A DNA stretch of 64,000 nt from Trematomus loennbergii (taxonomy: Eukaryota > Chordata > Actinopteri > Perciformes > Nototheniidae). The notes under the pieces are model-generated. The model was not told the origin of the DNA and made no database searches. It worked only from the letters and a program-made list of their open reading frames with translations. Shown here piece after piece: positions 48,000 through 60,787 of this stretch. How positions within the stretch are numbered: the first letter of the stretch is position 1; each line of letters starts with the position of its first letter. The DNA is taken from assembly GCA_012861695.1 (NCBI GenBank), contig JAAOOA010000033.1:18639934-18703933 (forward strand), in the 5' to 3' direction. The position numbers and the translations under genes were made by a program.

Positions 48000-49080
48000 T
48001 GTGAGGTTGCACTTAGGCACAGCAATGCTTTGAGATAAATACTAACATCAGCATGCTCACATGCTCAGAGTGACAGCGCTAACATTTGGATGTTAAACAG
48101 TTATAATATAAAGACTGTTATCCATTTTGGTTTACGATTAAGGATTACATTAGGATCCCAATTAGCTGATATATAACATCAGTGACTCTTCCTGCAGTCA
48201 CCGCTAAACATGAAACATTATATACATGACATAATATAACATTTACAGACCAGACAACAAGGGTGTTCAAATTGGAACATTTATAACTAACAATATTTCC
48301 CCACAAATACATGACCATATTTTTCATATATTTCAGTATATACACTAAACATATTCCTCCTACACAATTCAATAAAGGCTAACTGGTATTGCCTTCAAGG
48401 TGAAAACAATACTACGTTGTCACAGCTGGTAAAACGTGCTAGTAGGGCTATTAAGTGTTGCAAACGTTCACATATTTTATACAATATATTTATTAGCAAT
48501 ATGACCTCGGGCTCAGTTTAGTTACCGCTGACCTTCTGATGTGCAACCAATCAGCTAACAGAGGCGCACGCTAGCAGAGGTAACTATAGAAACGAAACAT
48601 AGGCTGTTTTCATCACAAAGCTCTGCGCTGAGCAAATCGCAAATTGCATTTCTGTGAATGCACTTTAAGCCATAGTTTTGGACAAATTACAATAAACCTG
48701 ACTATGGCACTAGATACGATTTAAGGCCAAGGTTATTCCCATAGTTATTGAGACTTTCACTTAAAACCATAAAAGCCAACCTCATGGTTGGTAGCGTTAG
48801 ACCAACAGTCAGAGGATAACCAAACTCATTAGGATGCATTGTTTGTGGATATCAGCACCAAATGTCATGGCAATACATCCAATCGTTTTTACAAATATGT
48901 CAACCTGCTTGTGGTTATAGAAGAAAATGATTCAGAGGATCACCAAAGTCAGTAGAATTCATCTTTTGGAAATGATTAGTGTCAGCACAAAATGTCATGT
49001 ATAGTAAAATAATTCCTTCCAGACCAAGGGGTTGACAGACCAAAAAACCCAGCATTACCGCACGTAGATAAAATCAAAAT
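48000..49080 (+). repeat. Old teleost dispersed repeat, interrupted
   Basis: AACATCAGCATGCTCACATG at about 48044, and then, after unrelated DNA (about 48115-48650), GACCAACAGTCAGAGGATAA, CAGCACCAAATGTCATGGCA and GGATCACCAAAGTCAGTAG follow the order of a common dispersed repeat of percomorph fish. The block TCAG(A)GGAT(C/A)ACCAAA...CA(A)AATGTCATG appears twice (about 48815-48905 and 48935-49000). Confidence 0.5.
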
Positions 49081-50757
49081 ACTGATCCATTAAGGAGGTA
49101 GAGTAGTGCCACACACCCTAAATTCCAAGCGTTCAATGACTGACAGCAGTTGTTTAATCAACTGATAACATTTGAAGCAGATGAACTGCATTGCTGAAAA
49201 AGCATCAAATACAAACACTTCCATATTTGTTTGATATCATTTTGGACAAAGCTATGAAGAAATAAATCGTCTTAATCACCATTTCCTGACTGATCTTAGC
49301 AGAGAGGAGGTGGAGTTTGTTTGTGCTCCTGACTCTGCCTGTTTGCCGTTTCACTGAGTCACTAAGCCACCGAATCATGTCATGGATTTGCCATGTATGC
49401 ATGAAAGCCTTTGTTTAAAAAGCGGTAATGCTAGGCTAATGAATACAAAGCACTCGAGACTGGTTCCCTAATTCAAGACAAACTGAGCATGAAACCAAGC
49501 TACCCTCACTTTGTAACATAACCTAGACTGATAGACAAATTGGTAAAATAACACTTATAATCCACATAAAGTGCTCAGTGTTGTGAGCAGGTGCGGTTGA
49601 GTGTTCTAGAGGTGTTATGGTCCAAATCCAGCAGAACATCTGTGATGGGAGGTGTCCATCTGATATCCTCAAGGACATGCCCGCTTTTACCCACCACTTC
49701 CTTCCTCCACCATAAGCTGCATTTTTGCATAAGACTCGCACCCCAAAATGGAGTATATTAGAGTGTTTGTAATGATATACCAGAAGCATTCACATATATT
49801 GTAGTTTCAGTCATCAGTTAATGTATTCTGGCACGTTCAGAAGTCATCAGAGAATGAAAAGATCACATTTCTGAAGCCATCACGACATTATGCAATAATG
49901 CGTTCTGAATTCTAAATGAGTTATTCTTATATTCTGCAGCATTTGTAGAAGTGAAATGTCAAAAAGACTGATGGAACACTTGAGAGACCTCCAGAAACAC
50001 AAATCAATATTTATATTGAAAACACTGCCAATCTCAAAACCCACTTATGTGACCTCGTTTTGATGGCATAGAACTATCTTGTTTTTGCATTCCTGCTGAG
50101 CTTTGATTCTCTGTGGAACCGCTTCACATATGGATGCATGCATCACAATAATACAAAAAAGCAGTATGCACATACATTTGTGCATAATGAACACACAAAC
50201 ATGTAAATACACTTTGATTTCATGCACTGTTGGTGTTTACCCAGAACAGTTTTGGAGGGATGATGAGATTCAGTTCCAGCTAGATTAGTTCATAAATCAA
50301 AAGTCATTATTTAAAGCCAAACATTTCATTTCCATTCCTAATCCATGGAATGAAAGGTCATCCTAATCTGACATAGGCCTATTTCCGTTTTCATTCATTT
50401 CATACAAACGAGGGATGAAGATTGCGGGAGCAGGGAAAAAGAGGTTGCGGATTGAACAGCAGAGATCATACTGGGCTTGTATTAATCACAGCAGACATTA
50501 CCGTTTCATCTGACTGTGTCATTAAACTTGTATTCAAAGTCCAACCAGTAGCTTTAAACAAAACGATTGGAAGGTCTGAGGACGTTTTTTTTCTTTAATG
50601 TGACAAGTTAAATCGTTTGAAAAAGTTATCATTAGACTGAATTAAACTTGTAATCCTTAGTGAAAGACCATTTATTTTAGAAGATAAAACATCAATATAC
50701 AATGTTGTTAGGTCAAGGCGGATTAACTGAGACCCCCCATTAAGCAGGTCTTTCTTT
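49081..50757. other. Unassigned stretch
   Basis: No supported features. Confidence 0.35.
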
Positions 50758-50761
50758 ATTG

Positions 50762-51125
50762 AAGGGCACCTACTATGCTCAAGTTCAGGTTCATATTTGT
50801 ATTTTGTGCCTCTACTGTGACATGTCACATGCTTTAATGTTCAGAAAGCTCTTTATTTTTCTCATACTGCCTGTGCTGCAGCACCTCTTTTCACCCTCTG
50901 TCTGAAACCAGAGCCCAGTCTGCTCTGATTGGTTAGCTGGCCAGCTGTGTTGTGATTGGTGATCCGCTTAGATATGTCCCGCCCTTTAGCCTATCACATA
51001 CAAAGTGTGTGAGTGTTACATAGTGATGTCACTATGTTACACAAGTAAACACAGGGGTCCAATGGAGGCATTGGGGGGTGTATTCAAGTTTCTCGCCAAA
51101 ACAATATCCTACAAGACTGCATTTA
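50762..51125 (+). mobile_element. MITE remnant with GGGCACCTACTATGC end
   Basis: It starts AAGGGCACCTACTATGC and contains TTCATATTTGTATTTTGTGC, TTTTTCTCATACTGCCTGTG, CAGTCTGCTCTGATTGG and TTGGTGATCCGC-like words of a common teleost MITE. The left end resembles family 1 (AAAGGGGACCTATCATGC). The right end was not found, so the copy is truncated. Confidence 0.5.
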
Positions 51126-51209
51126 AACATTTAATATTCATTCTCACTATTTCGAGAATTAGAAAGTAGCATCAGCAGGTTAAAATGGGTGCTTCAATAG
51201 TTGCATTAT

Positions 51210-51310
51210 ATTACATTCATTTCGCTACATTTTTTATCCAAAGCGACTTACAATAAGTGCAATACACCATATATACAAACTCAGAAGAACACCACAAGTG
51301 CAGATATATT
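51210..51310 (+). repeat. Fragment of a common teleost repeat
   Basis: TTTATCCAAAGCGACTTACA followed by ATAAGTGCAATACACCAT, ACAAACTCAGAAGAACACC is a sequence found widely in teleost dispersed repeats. It is a short isolated fragment. Confidence 0.5.
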
Positions 51311-51932
51311 CACTTCAAATCAGCCAATCTTTTGTAAATGCTGGTTCATTTCTTTCAAATGGGCTAAACTTTTAAAAGCAATACGAGTGGGTTTTTAGTT
51401 TGTTTAGACTTTCTGCTTTCCTGATATACATTTTTATGATTCTTATGAAAGCAAACGTGCATCAAATGAATTTAAATGTACCCTATATCTTCCTCCACAT
51501 GAGCAGGTCTTGCTGTCATCTCAGCAGTAGCTGCCAGTGGTGATGGGGATCACACAGGAGAGAGGGAGATGGGTTAGGATGGTGATGGTTGAACCGGCTG
51601 GGATGACAGTGGGCTTTAAACAGCACTCGCACCGAGTCCTTCCAAAACCTTCTTTCATCGAGCAATCTTTACTGACTCAGAGAGGCAAGTTTAATCCTGC
51701 AGATTTACCTGCTAAGATTTTACCTCAGGCAACAGCGAGGATGAAGGCAATGGAAAAAGATAGAACCCTGTTTGCAAATACAATGTAAAAGAGTTGAGTT
51801 CATGTTTGTTAATTCTTACGGTTTACTGATACAGACAAACTTAAGAAAGTGAAATCCAAGACTACAATTCATGAACAACTCTCATGAATGATTTCTGTAA
51901 GTAAACAACAGATGAATGGAAGTGGCCCATGT

Positions 51933-52020
51933 TAAGATAAGATAAGATAAGATGGACCTTTATTAATCCCTGTGGGGAAATTCAGTAGTTCAAACGGCAA
52001 CAGGGTAAGGATGAAAAACA
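51933..52020 (-). mobile_element. LINE 3' tail with (GATAA)n
   Basis: TAAGATAAGATAAGATAAGA is followed by CCTTTATTAATCCC and TGTGGGGAAATTCAGTAGTT, a reversed LINE 3' end better preserved than the ones at 13.6 and 37.5 kb. AT-rich repetitive DNA follows to about 52190. Confidence 0.6.
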
Positions 52021-52196
52021 GGACAGCACAGATTCACACAGATTAATTAAATCAAAGATAAAATCAAAGATAAAAATAAAAATGATGAAAAACTATGAAA
52101 TAAGAAATGAATACAAAATAAAAATGAGCATATATACATATTGGGTCATATAAACTATGAAGTAAGAAATGAATTAAAATGAACATATATACATAT

Positions 52197-53570
52197 GTTG
52201 TGAATAATTTAATAATGTTATCTAATGTTATATATAACAATTAATTAGTGACAATGTAAAAACAATGTGACAATGAGGTAACTTAGCCAAGATCAGCCAA
52301 GGGACAACTTCTGGGTCTGAAAGGTATGGAAGCCTGTTTGCGCCACAGGAAAACATTTTTAAATCCTGTAAGTCAATATATTGACTTAGCTATCTCAATA
52401 TATTGAGTTATATATGTATTTTTTTTATTGAAACAATTATGTCAAATACAGAATAAGGCACATAGACATCAATGTTCATCATATAAGCGGTAAAACTTTA
52501 TATTAAGGTACACAAATTCACCATCAACTTGTTGTTAATTAACATGCATATTAGCAGTATATTGGCTCTTTATTAGTCATTATAAAACACTTATTAATGC
52601 CTTATTCTCCATGACCATATTCTACAAGTAATCTGTGTATGTTACACTTGCATGTATGAGATCATTAAGTGCCTTGTAACTTCTTCTTTTTATAGTTTCA
52701 CTCCGTTTGAATGTCAGTGGACTGCAAATAAGTCAATAAAGGAGCATGGCTGCTCATTCCCTGGCTCTCAAAAGAGTTTGGCTGGCTGTTTAATCTATGT
52801 TCACACTGAGACAGTACAACACATAGAGAGAACAGGTCACACAGTATGATCACAAATACATCAACTCTGTTAAAAATCAGTTTTATTAAAAAGTACAGGC
52901 TGTATATGTGTTCTCAGCCTTATAGAAACTTGACATGTTTTGGTATGTGTCTGAACCTCTCTTTAGTGGTTCATTAATAAAACAGATGTTTCAACGTGTG
53001 CCTACTTTGTTCATGTACTGTTGAGGTTAATTTCAGTAGTTGTGTGCTATAATGTATTTACAAAGTGTGAAGAGGAGGCAACTTTAGAATAGGGAACCTG
53101 TTCAGGTCAATTAGAATCAAATGACTAGCTTATTGGTTATGAACAAGACTTCACTTTAAAATAGGGAACATATTCTTAGATAGAAATACCTAATTTTGAG
53201 TTATTTAGACATATTGAGGAGAGCATATTAAGACCAAAACTCATGTACAACAACTTCCTTACTTGCAATAAATAAGCACTAATTAGAGGGTTATTGAGGA
53301 AAAACTCTCAACTAATGGCCTATTACTTGTAGAATATATCAATATAATGAGATAGTAAGTCATATATTTTTTCCTGTGGCGCAAACAGGCTTCCATACCT
53401 TTCAGACCCAGAAGTTGTCCCTTGGCTAATCTTGGCTAAGTTACCTCATCACATGTCACATTGTTTTTACATTGTCACTAATTCATTGTTATATATAACA
53501 TTAGATAACATTATAGACCAACATTCACAACAGGATTTTTTTTTTTTCCTGTGGCGCAAACAGGCTTCCA
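52197..53570. repeat. Large inverted repeat (two ~200-bp arms, ~0.93-kb spacer)
   Basis: 52197-52408 is matched in reverse complement by 53335-53532 over about 200 bp, with a core (for example CAAGGGACAACTTCTGGGTC and GAAAGGTATGGAAGCCTG) almost unchanged. The 24-bp motif at 52327-52350 recurs inverted at 53372-53395 and again at 53547-53570. The structure resembles a foldback transposon or two opposed copies of one MITE. The spacer has no coding sequence that I recognise. Confidence 0.8.
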
Positions 53571-53611
53571 AAGCAAGGTGAAGCCAATGCAAAAACCTGA
53601 ATTATTTCTAA

Positions 53612-53630
53612 TGGCCAGCAGGGGGTGACT
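53612..53630 (+). promoter_or_regulatory. CTCF-like motif carried by family A copy 2
   Basis: TGGCCAGCAGGGGGTGACT is a strong match to the CTCF core. It comes from the family A repeat, so its presence reflects the repeat consensus; binding is untested. Confidence 0.5.
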
Positions 53631-53804
53631 CCTCTGGTTGCAAATAGAAGACGGATTGTATAAAAGTCTATGAATTTAAATGAAATGACCCTTCTTCCTA
53701 CCTGATATCGTCCATCAGTAAATATTTTCGTGACACGTTTATGTTCTCAATTTCTAGTTTCAAATCTTATTTATAACAGCTTATTATTCATTTTGTAAAT
53801 GATC

Positions 53805-54301
53805 TTAAAGTGGACCTATCATGCTATATTTGAATAATATAGTGTAGGACCATACCTATATAAAGGCATATTTATACTTTTTTTTTTCAAAATACCAAAC
53901 AGATCATGCATTTTAGCCATGCCTCATTTCGCTCAATTTGAAAAATGTTAGCTCTGTTTTTGCAAGGGCTGATTCTGTGAGAACAGCACCATCTAGAGGC
54001 CTGGCATATGTACTACAGCGTCTCCAGCGCTTTCGAACGGCAATGGCCGTGGCTGTCTCCTCCTGATTGGTGGAGTTGGCCCAATAGCCGTAGCGCCACT
54101 GTCCTGACGTCAGTAAAGTGTTCAAATCTGGATCAGTTTTTATCAGATCCGTTGCAGCCCCTTTTTTAGAGATTTGGGTATGGAGGAAAATAGAGAGGGT
54201 TGTGTTTTCTGACACTTGGTGAGTTCCCTGGAACACCGGGGACACATATTCATGTATAAAAGACGTACAAAAGTGCATTTTGCATGATAGGTCCCCTTTA
54301 A
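53805..54301 (+). mobile_element. TTAA-flanked MITE, family 1, copy 3
   Basis: The 497-bp element has TTAAAGTGGACCTATCATGC and GCATGATAGGTCCCCTTTAA ends. It is in the same orientation as copy 1 and colinear with copy 2 throughout. It sits inside family A copy 2, so it inserted after that repeat. Confidence 0.9.
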
Positions 54302-54390
54302 CATTTAGAGTAAAATAGACTCCAAAGCAAGCAATGCTTTAGTGTGTGGCTGCCTCGACAGATGCAGGCAGACATTTTAGACACAGCCCA

Positions 54391-55819
54391 CTTCTGTGTT
54401 TTTTTGTAGCACAGAAACGATGATTGTAATTGGAAGTAAATAGGATTCCGAACACAAATAAAACTGGGAGTTTACCAAGCCTGGGTCTATGCCCATGTGA
54501 CGTGGGTCTAAAAATGGTAAACAAATAATAGATAACAGTTTTGGATTTGCTGTCCAACAAAGCTTGAATACGCGAATTGTAAAACACTGATACATATTGA
54601 GTACTGCATTCAATTAGAAACTCTAGCATAATTGCCATTAATTAAAAGCCAAGCATTTCAAACATGCCTTACATTTTTTGTCAAATTAAAAAATCGAGAA
54701 TCTGTCTCACACACCAAGTCATTCTCACGATTAAGACCTAATTACCAGAGACTGATCCGAACAGGGCTAAATAAAGAATGAGACTGAGAATGATATGTGC
54801 TGCTCAAAGTTAATGAGCAACTCACCCATGGGTCATGGACATTGGAAATATTATTTCTGCATGCAAGAAGCAGGCCTCAGATTCCACATGGTCGCATAAT
54901 GGAGGGGGATTAACAAAGAATACCTCCTGTCATCTGCGGACGGCGTGATGAGCTGAGAGGGGACTGAAGGAGAGGGCGAGTGATGAAGAGAGGAGGGAGA
55001 GAGAAAGACAGAACTAGGCCAATTGTTCTGATGTGCTTAACTCTTTCTGGCTTTGTGTGTGTGTTTTTGTGTGTTTATGTAAACAGGATCACATGTCTGA
55101 CCCAAGCTAGTTTGAAAAACGATACACAGTTAAGTATATACTGTATTTTTCAAAGGATTGTGTTGATGAGTTAATGTAGATGGGATTTACAGTCCCCTAG
55201 GAAACAGTAAGAAATAAGCCAACAACTGTCAATATTTTTGAATGAAATGATACTAAATCCTGATTTGTGCATAGCAGTATTTGATATTGAATTTCGTTTT
55301 TTTCAACCTGGATCCTATTTTCCAATGGCTTTGTTATTTTAAAGAGTACTTGTGAAAACAGTTTTGATTTGCCCAGCATTGTGAGAGACTGTTGCAGCCG
55401 TAAACCAGGTTGAAATGCAATCCTTTTACACAATTCCCCACCATTAATGTATGTCAAATGATGTGCTTGTTGTTTTGCCCCTGACAGGCTCAGATAAGTA
55501 ATATATATATATATATATAATAATATGTCTGAGAACATTATGGAAAGGTGCCTGTAGAGAAATAAAATGTTTTCTTGACTTTTCGCCTGATAACGCCTTT
55601 TTCTTAACCATATCTGGTTAAAGAATAAGTCCTGTCCTCGCTAGATTAGTAGTGGAGTAGAAGTATGAAATGGAATTAAAGTTGAAATTCCAAGTAGCAA
55701 CTTTCATTTCTGAAAATATATGCCAGTGCAGAAGTGCTATTAAAATTGCATTATCTTCAATATCAAGCATTCTACCGGTTACAAAAATATTATACAGAAG
55801 TCCAAGAAAAGACGACACG
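54391..55819. other. Unassigned stretch
   Basis: No supported features except a short (TA)n run at about 55500-55520. Confidence 0.35.
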
Positions 55820-57004
55820 ATTCTTACTTAAATGATTACCTCAGTAAACATTTTCCTTAATGAGTTAATGGTCTCAGTTACTAGTTCCAATTATTCTTGA
55901 ATATAGCTCATTGTTGATTTTGTAAATGATGGTCCCATTTAAAGTTAAATAGAAGATAATGTTGAGAATGCTTTACAGCAGGGGTGGGGAACCTCCGGCC
56001 CCCGGGCCGTATACGGCCCGCGAGACCATTTGGTACGGCCCTCGAGGTAATTTATAAACACACGCAAAAAGAAAAACATTTTAAGAAATCTATTCCGCAA
56101 AAAAATTAAACAAGAGAGTGCCTGTTTTTCCTGGGTTAGGTCAGGGTCCTTGAACACAACACGAGCCTAACGTGTCATCACGTGGTATATGTCCCGGCTG
56201 ACAGGGGTGCAGTTCTGCAGGAGAGCACCAGAACGCCGCTCCGGGCCGGGACTTCACAAATTGCAGTACCCATACAGTTTAAAAGGAGAATGATTTGTAA
56301 AATATCCATAAAGAAAATCTGTTTACAGTTCTGTTTCATATGGGTGTTGAGATCTGTATCCATAGATCTCTTAATGTTGCTCTCAAAGTGCACCAGATTG
56401 ATGCTTTTAACTTCAACATTTAAAAAAAAAAAGGTCTCCCCCACTTAAATCATGTCCACATGAATAAGAAACTAAATACATTTGCACACATCTTGTGTCC
56501 ATATCTTTCTGTTTTGGTGGTCATGCCACAACCGTGCACGCATACGCGAGTCATGGTAAGATATCTGGATTAAGAGGTTGCTTTTTCTTTGCACAGCATG
56601 AAAGAAAGGCCAAATGAATGGGCTGTGATTTTAGTTTTTTTAAGCAGAGGTCAATAATTTGTACGGCCCTCGGAGGATGTTGAAAAATTGAAATGGCCCT
56701 TGAGAGGAAAAAGGTTCCCCACCCCTGCTTTACAGGCTGGCTCTGTTGGGATTGACAGGTATTTTAGTGTTCTCGTATTTTGTCTTGAAACTTTAACCTC
56801 TTTACAATGAGTTTTCAGTTCATGAAAGTTGGAAGTAATTTGTCAGCCTCTGTTTTATACAGCTCTACACTTTCTTGTCACTCTTGGTTCCAAAAAAAAG
56901 ATAGCAACGGCCAAAAAGCAAAAACTCAGTGCTTCAAAACTGTAGTCCACAAGCCGATGAGTTCAATGTCACAGTGATCATGTCCACTCCTAAACTACAG
57001 TCTA
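55820..57004 (+). repeat. Dispersed repeat family A, copy 3 (split by a hAT element)
   Basis: CCTCAGTAAACATTTTCC, TAATGGTCTCAGTTACTAG and GATGGTCCCATTTAAAGTTA on the left continue right of the hAT as GGGATTGACAGGT, CTTGGTTCCAAAAAAAAGAT and ACTACAGTCTATGG. It lacks the CTCF-like 5' part and extends further 3' than copies 1 and 2. Confidence 0.7.
55979..56727. mobile_element. Non-autonomous hAT element (TSD CTTTACAG)
   Basis: The 749-bp element has perfect 15-bp inverted ends (CAGGGGTGGGGAACC and GGTTCCCCACCCCTG) and an exact 8-bp duplication CTTTACAG (55971-55978 and 56728-56735). The subterminal regions contain GTACGGCCCTCG-type words in both halves. It contains a segment related to the inner hAT at 42303-43159. 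Confidence 0.95.
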
Positions 57005-59086
<2,082 letters not shown>

Positions 59087-59261
59087 CAGGGTTAGCTGTC
59101 TAACTCAATCTGTCCGAGCTCATGTTTCTGTCAGGGTTAGCGTAAGCCAGCAGTCAGATATGTCAGACACTAAATGCCAGTTTCAGTGAACCAAGTCACT
59201 TTTTTGTATTTGTTTCTCCCATTTCATATGTAGAGCTTAACGAAACAAATCACCGACACTG

Positions 59262-59278
59262 TACGGGGGGGGGGGGGA
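59262..59278 (+). repeat. Poly-G run
   Basis: An uninterrupted G homopolymer of about 13 bases lies here upstream of the fgf11 promoter, followed by GATGAAGAAGAAT. It is a likely site of length polymorphism or sequencing error. Confidence 0.7.
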
Positions 59279-59399
59279 TGAAGAAGAATAGATAGTGAGA
59301 GAATTATACAGCAGGGAAGACTCTACTACAAAATATGCTGATGTGTGTGAGTGTACATGTGACATGGTGATGCTGTTCCTCTCGAAGACACAGAGAACT

Positions 59400-60595
59400 G
59401 TCACAATATGCATTCCCCCCCTTTTTCCTCCCTGTCCCCCCCCCCCTGGCACTGTCTCTTTCAGTGGGGCAGTCAAAATGATTGAGGTTTTTTTTTTTTT
59501 TCCTTGGTGGAAAAATAAAAATTGTAGCATCTGCGAGCGGTGTCTCTCACCCATTCCCTCGCCCAGTCAAGCTCATTCTCACACATCACAGCCCCTTCCT
59601 CCCTCCCACCCTCTCTCTCTCTCCTTCCTCCCTGGCTCTCTTTTGCTCACTCTCTCTCTCTCATGAATGTCACCTCTACTGATGGTGGCTGCTGGAATTC
59701 ACGCACACATACTCTCACAACCACTCGCTGACTTTGGATGGGAGGCGGAGGAGGGGGAGGGGGAGGGGGAGGAGGAGGAGGGAGGGGGGTTCGGTGAGGA
59801 CTGTGGGAAAGGAGCGTGCCATCGGAGGCAGATGAGGAATCTCTTGTCTGTCTGTGTCCATGTCTCCGCTGCCTTCCAGGCAACATTCCCACCAAGACCA
59901 TCAACGTCCCGCCTGCTGTTATACCTCTGGATTTAAGTCGGCTGGATTACCGCTCCGACTCTCGCCTCGTTATTCCACGCCGCCACATTTAAATATGAGG
60001 CAAAGTTGGACCTCCGTGGACTGCACATACGGTGACAAACAGTTTGATTTTTCTCGCACTTTTAAGAGCTTCTTAGCATCCAAAATGTTCTCACTTTTCT
60101 TCAGTAAAAGTGTTTTTATATGTAAAACTACTTAGGCTCCTTCTCTGTGGTGTTGTCAAGTCAAAGTAGTTTTTTTTGCTATATACATTTTTTTTGAACT
60201 TGGCCATTTTAATGGGAAATGAGGGGAAGAGGGGTAGCAATATGTCTCCGTCTTCCCCTTTTTTAAATTCTAACGTTGGATTTTCAGTTCTTTTTTAAAC
60301 TGAAAATGTGACTGTGGCACTTTTTTGTGTGCTCGGATAGTGTGATATTTTTGGGTTGACTTAACATCAGACTGCAGGTGAACTTACACATCTTCCAGTT
60401 CTTCCCTCTCCAAGGGAACCCTTAAACTAAACTCTTGCCTGTTAACCCACTTAGACGGCCGATCTCCCCTGTGGGGGCTTCTCTAAACCGTCTGTCCTAC
60501 TCTAGTTTTTTTGAGGAAAGCAAAAGCCGAACGAGCAAGAAGGGGGTACTGGGAAGGAAAACAAACCCCCCTCCCAAAGGTGAGAGGGGGGGAAG
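59400..60595 (+). promoter_or_regulatory. fgf11 promoter and 5' leader region
   Basis: Upstream of the fgf11 start the sequence changes from AT-rich to a pyrimidine-rich tract (about 59560-59665, CTCTC runs), then a purine-rich G-run block (59738-59792), then GC-richer DNA down to the ATG. This fits a TATA-less neuronal promoter with a long leader. The transcription start cannot be fixed by eye. An upstream ATG at 59995 opens a 46-codon frame ending in TAG before the main start; if transcribed it would be an upstream ORF. The pyrimidine tract ends about 930 bases before the start codon. Confidence 0.5.
59738..59792 (+). other. G-rich tract with G-quadruplex potential
   Basis: The sequence is a run of GGAGG and GGGGGA units with many tracts of three or more G on the + strand, which is the non-template strand for fgf11. 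It meets the usual pattern for G-quadruplex formation. It sits about 0.8 kb upstream of the fgf11 ATG, within the putative promoter or leader. Confidence 0.55.
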
Positions 60596-60787
60596 ATGGC
60601 AGCTCTCGCCAGCTCTCTCATTAGACAGAAACGGGCTGTCAAGGAGGACCCAACCAACCGACCGGTAGTCAACAAGCGGAAGCCCTGTCCTAAGAGCAAC
60701 AAGTCCCTGTGCCAGAAGCAGATCCTGGTCTTGATATCCAAAGTACGACTATGTGGGGTCGAAAGAGTCGAAACGAGAAAAGACCAG
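60596..60787 (+). CDS. fgf11: fgf11 first coding exon (A-type FHF N-terminus), partial gene
   Basis: This 64-codon exon encodes the N-terminus of fibroblast growth factor homologous factor 11. FHFs are intracellular, non-secreted FGF relatives that bind the cytoplasmic tails of voltage-gated sodium channels. The protein opens [13 protein letters not shown], the hallmark of A-type FHF first exons; in FGF12/13/14 the equivalent segment acts as a channel-blocking inactivation particle. The MAAL start (rather than MAAAI) and the later SLCQKQ..L.SKVRLCG stretch (residues 37-54) point to FGF11 over its paralogues. The lysine/arginine-rich middle is typical of the family, and no signal peptide is present. 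The start is supported by an in-frame TGA at 60581-60583, A at -3 and G at +4. The exon ends CAG before GTGAGT at 60788, leaving phase 0. The beta-trefoil core (exons 2-5) is not in the window. Which teleost duplicate (a or b) this is cannot be told. Confidence 0.92.

Larger units (their letters stand above)
53575..54390 (+). repeat. Dispersed repeat family A, copy 2 (split by a TTAA MITE)
   Basis: AATGGCCAGCAGGGGGTGAC, GGATTGTATAAAAGTCTATG, TATGTTCTCAATTTCTAGTT and TTTTGTAAATGAT on the left continue as CATTTAGAGTAAAATAGAC and AGCAATGCTTTAGTGTGTGG after the MITE at 53805-54301. Same orientation as the other copies. Confidence 0.75.

Noticed and set aside
51537..51788. 83-codon frame with fairly balanced composition
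   Set aside because: Looked at as a possible exon, but no recognisable motif and no convincing splice pair.
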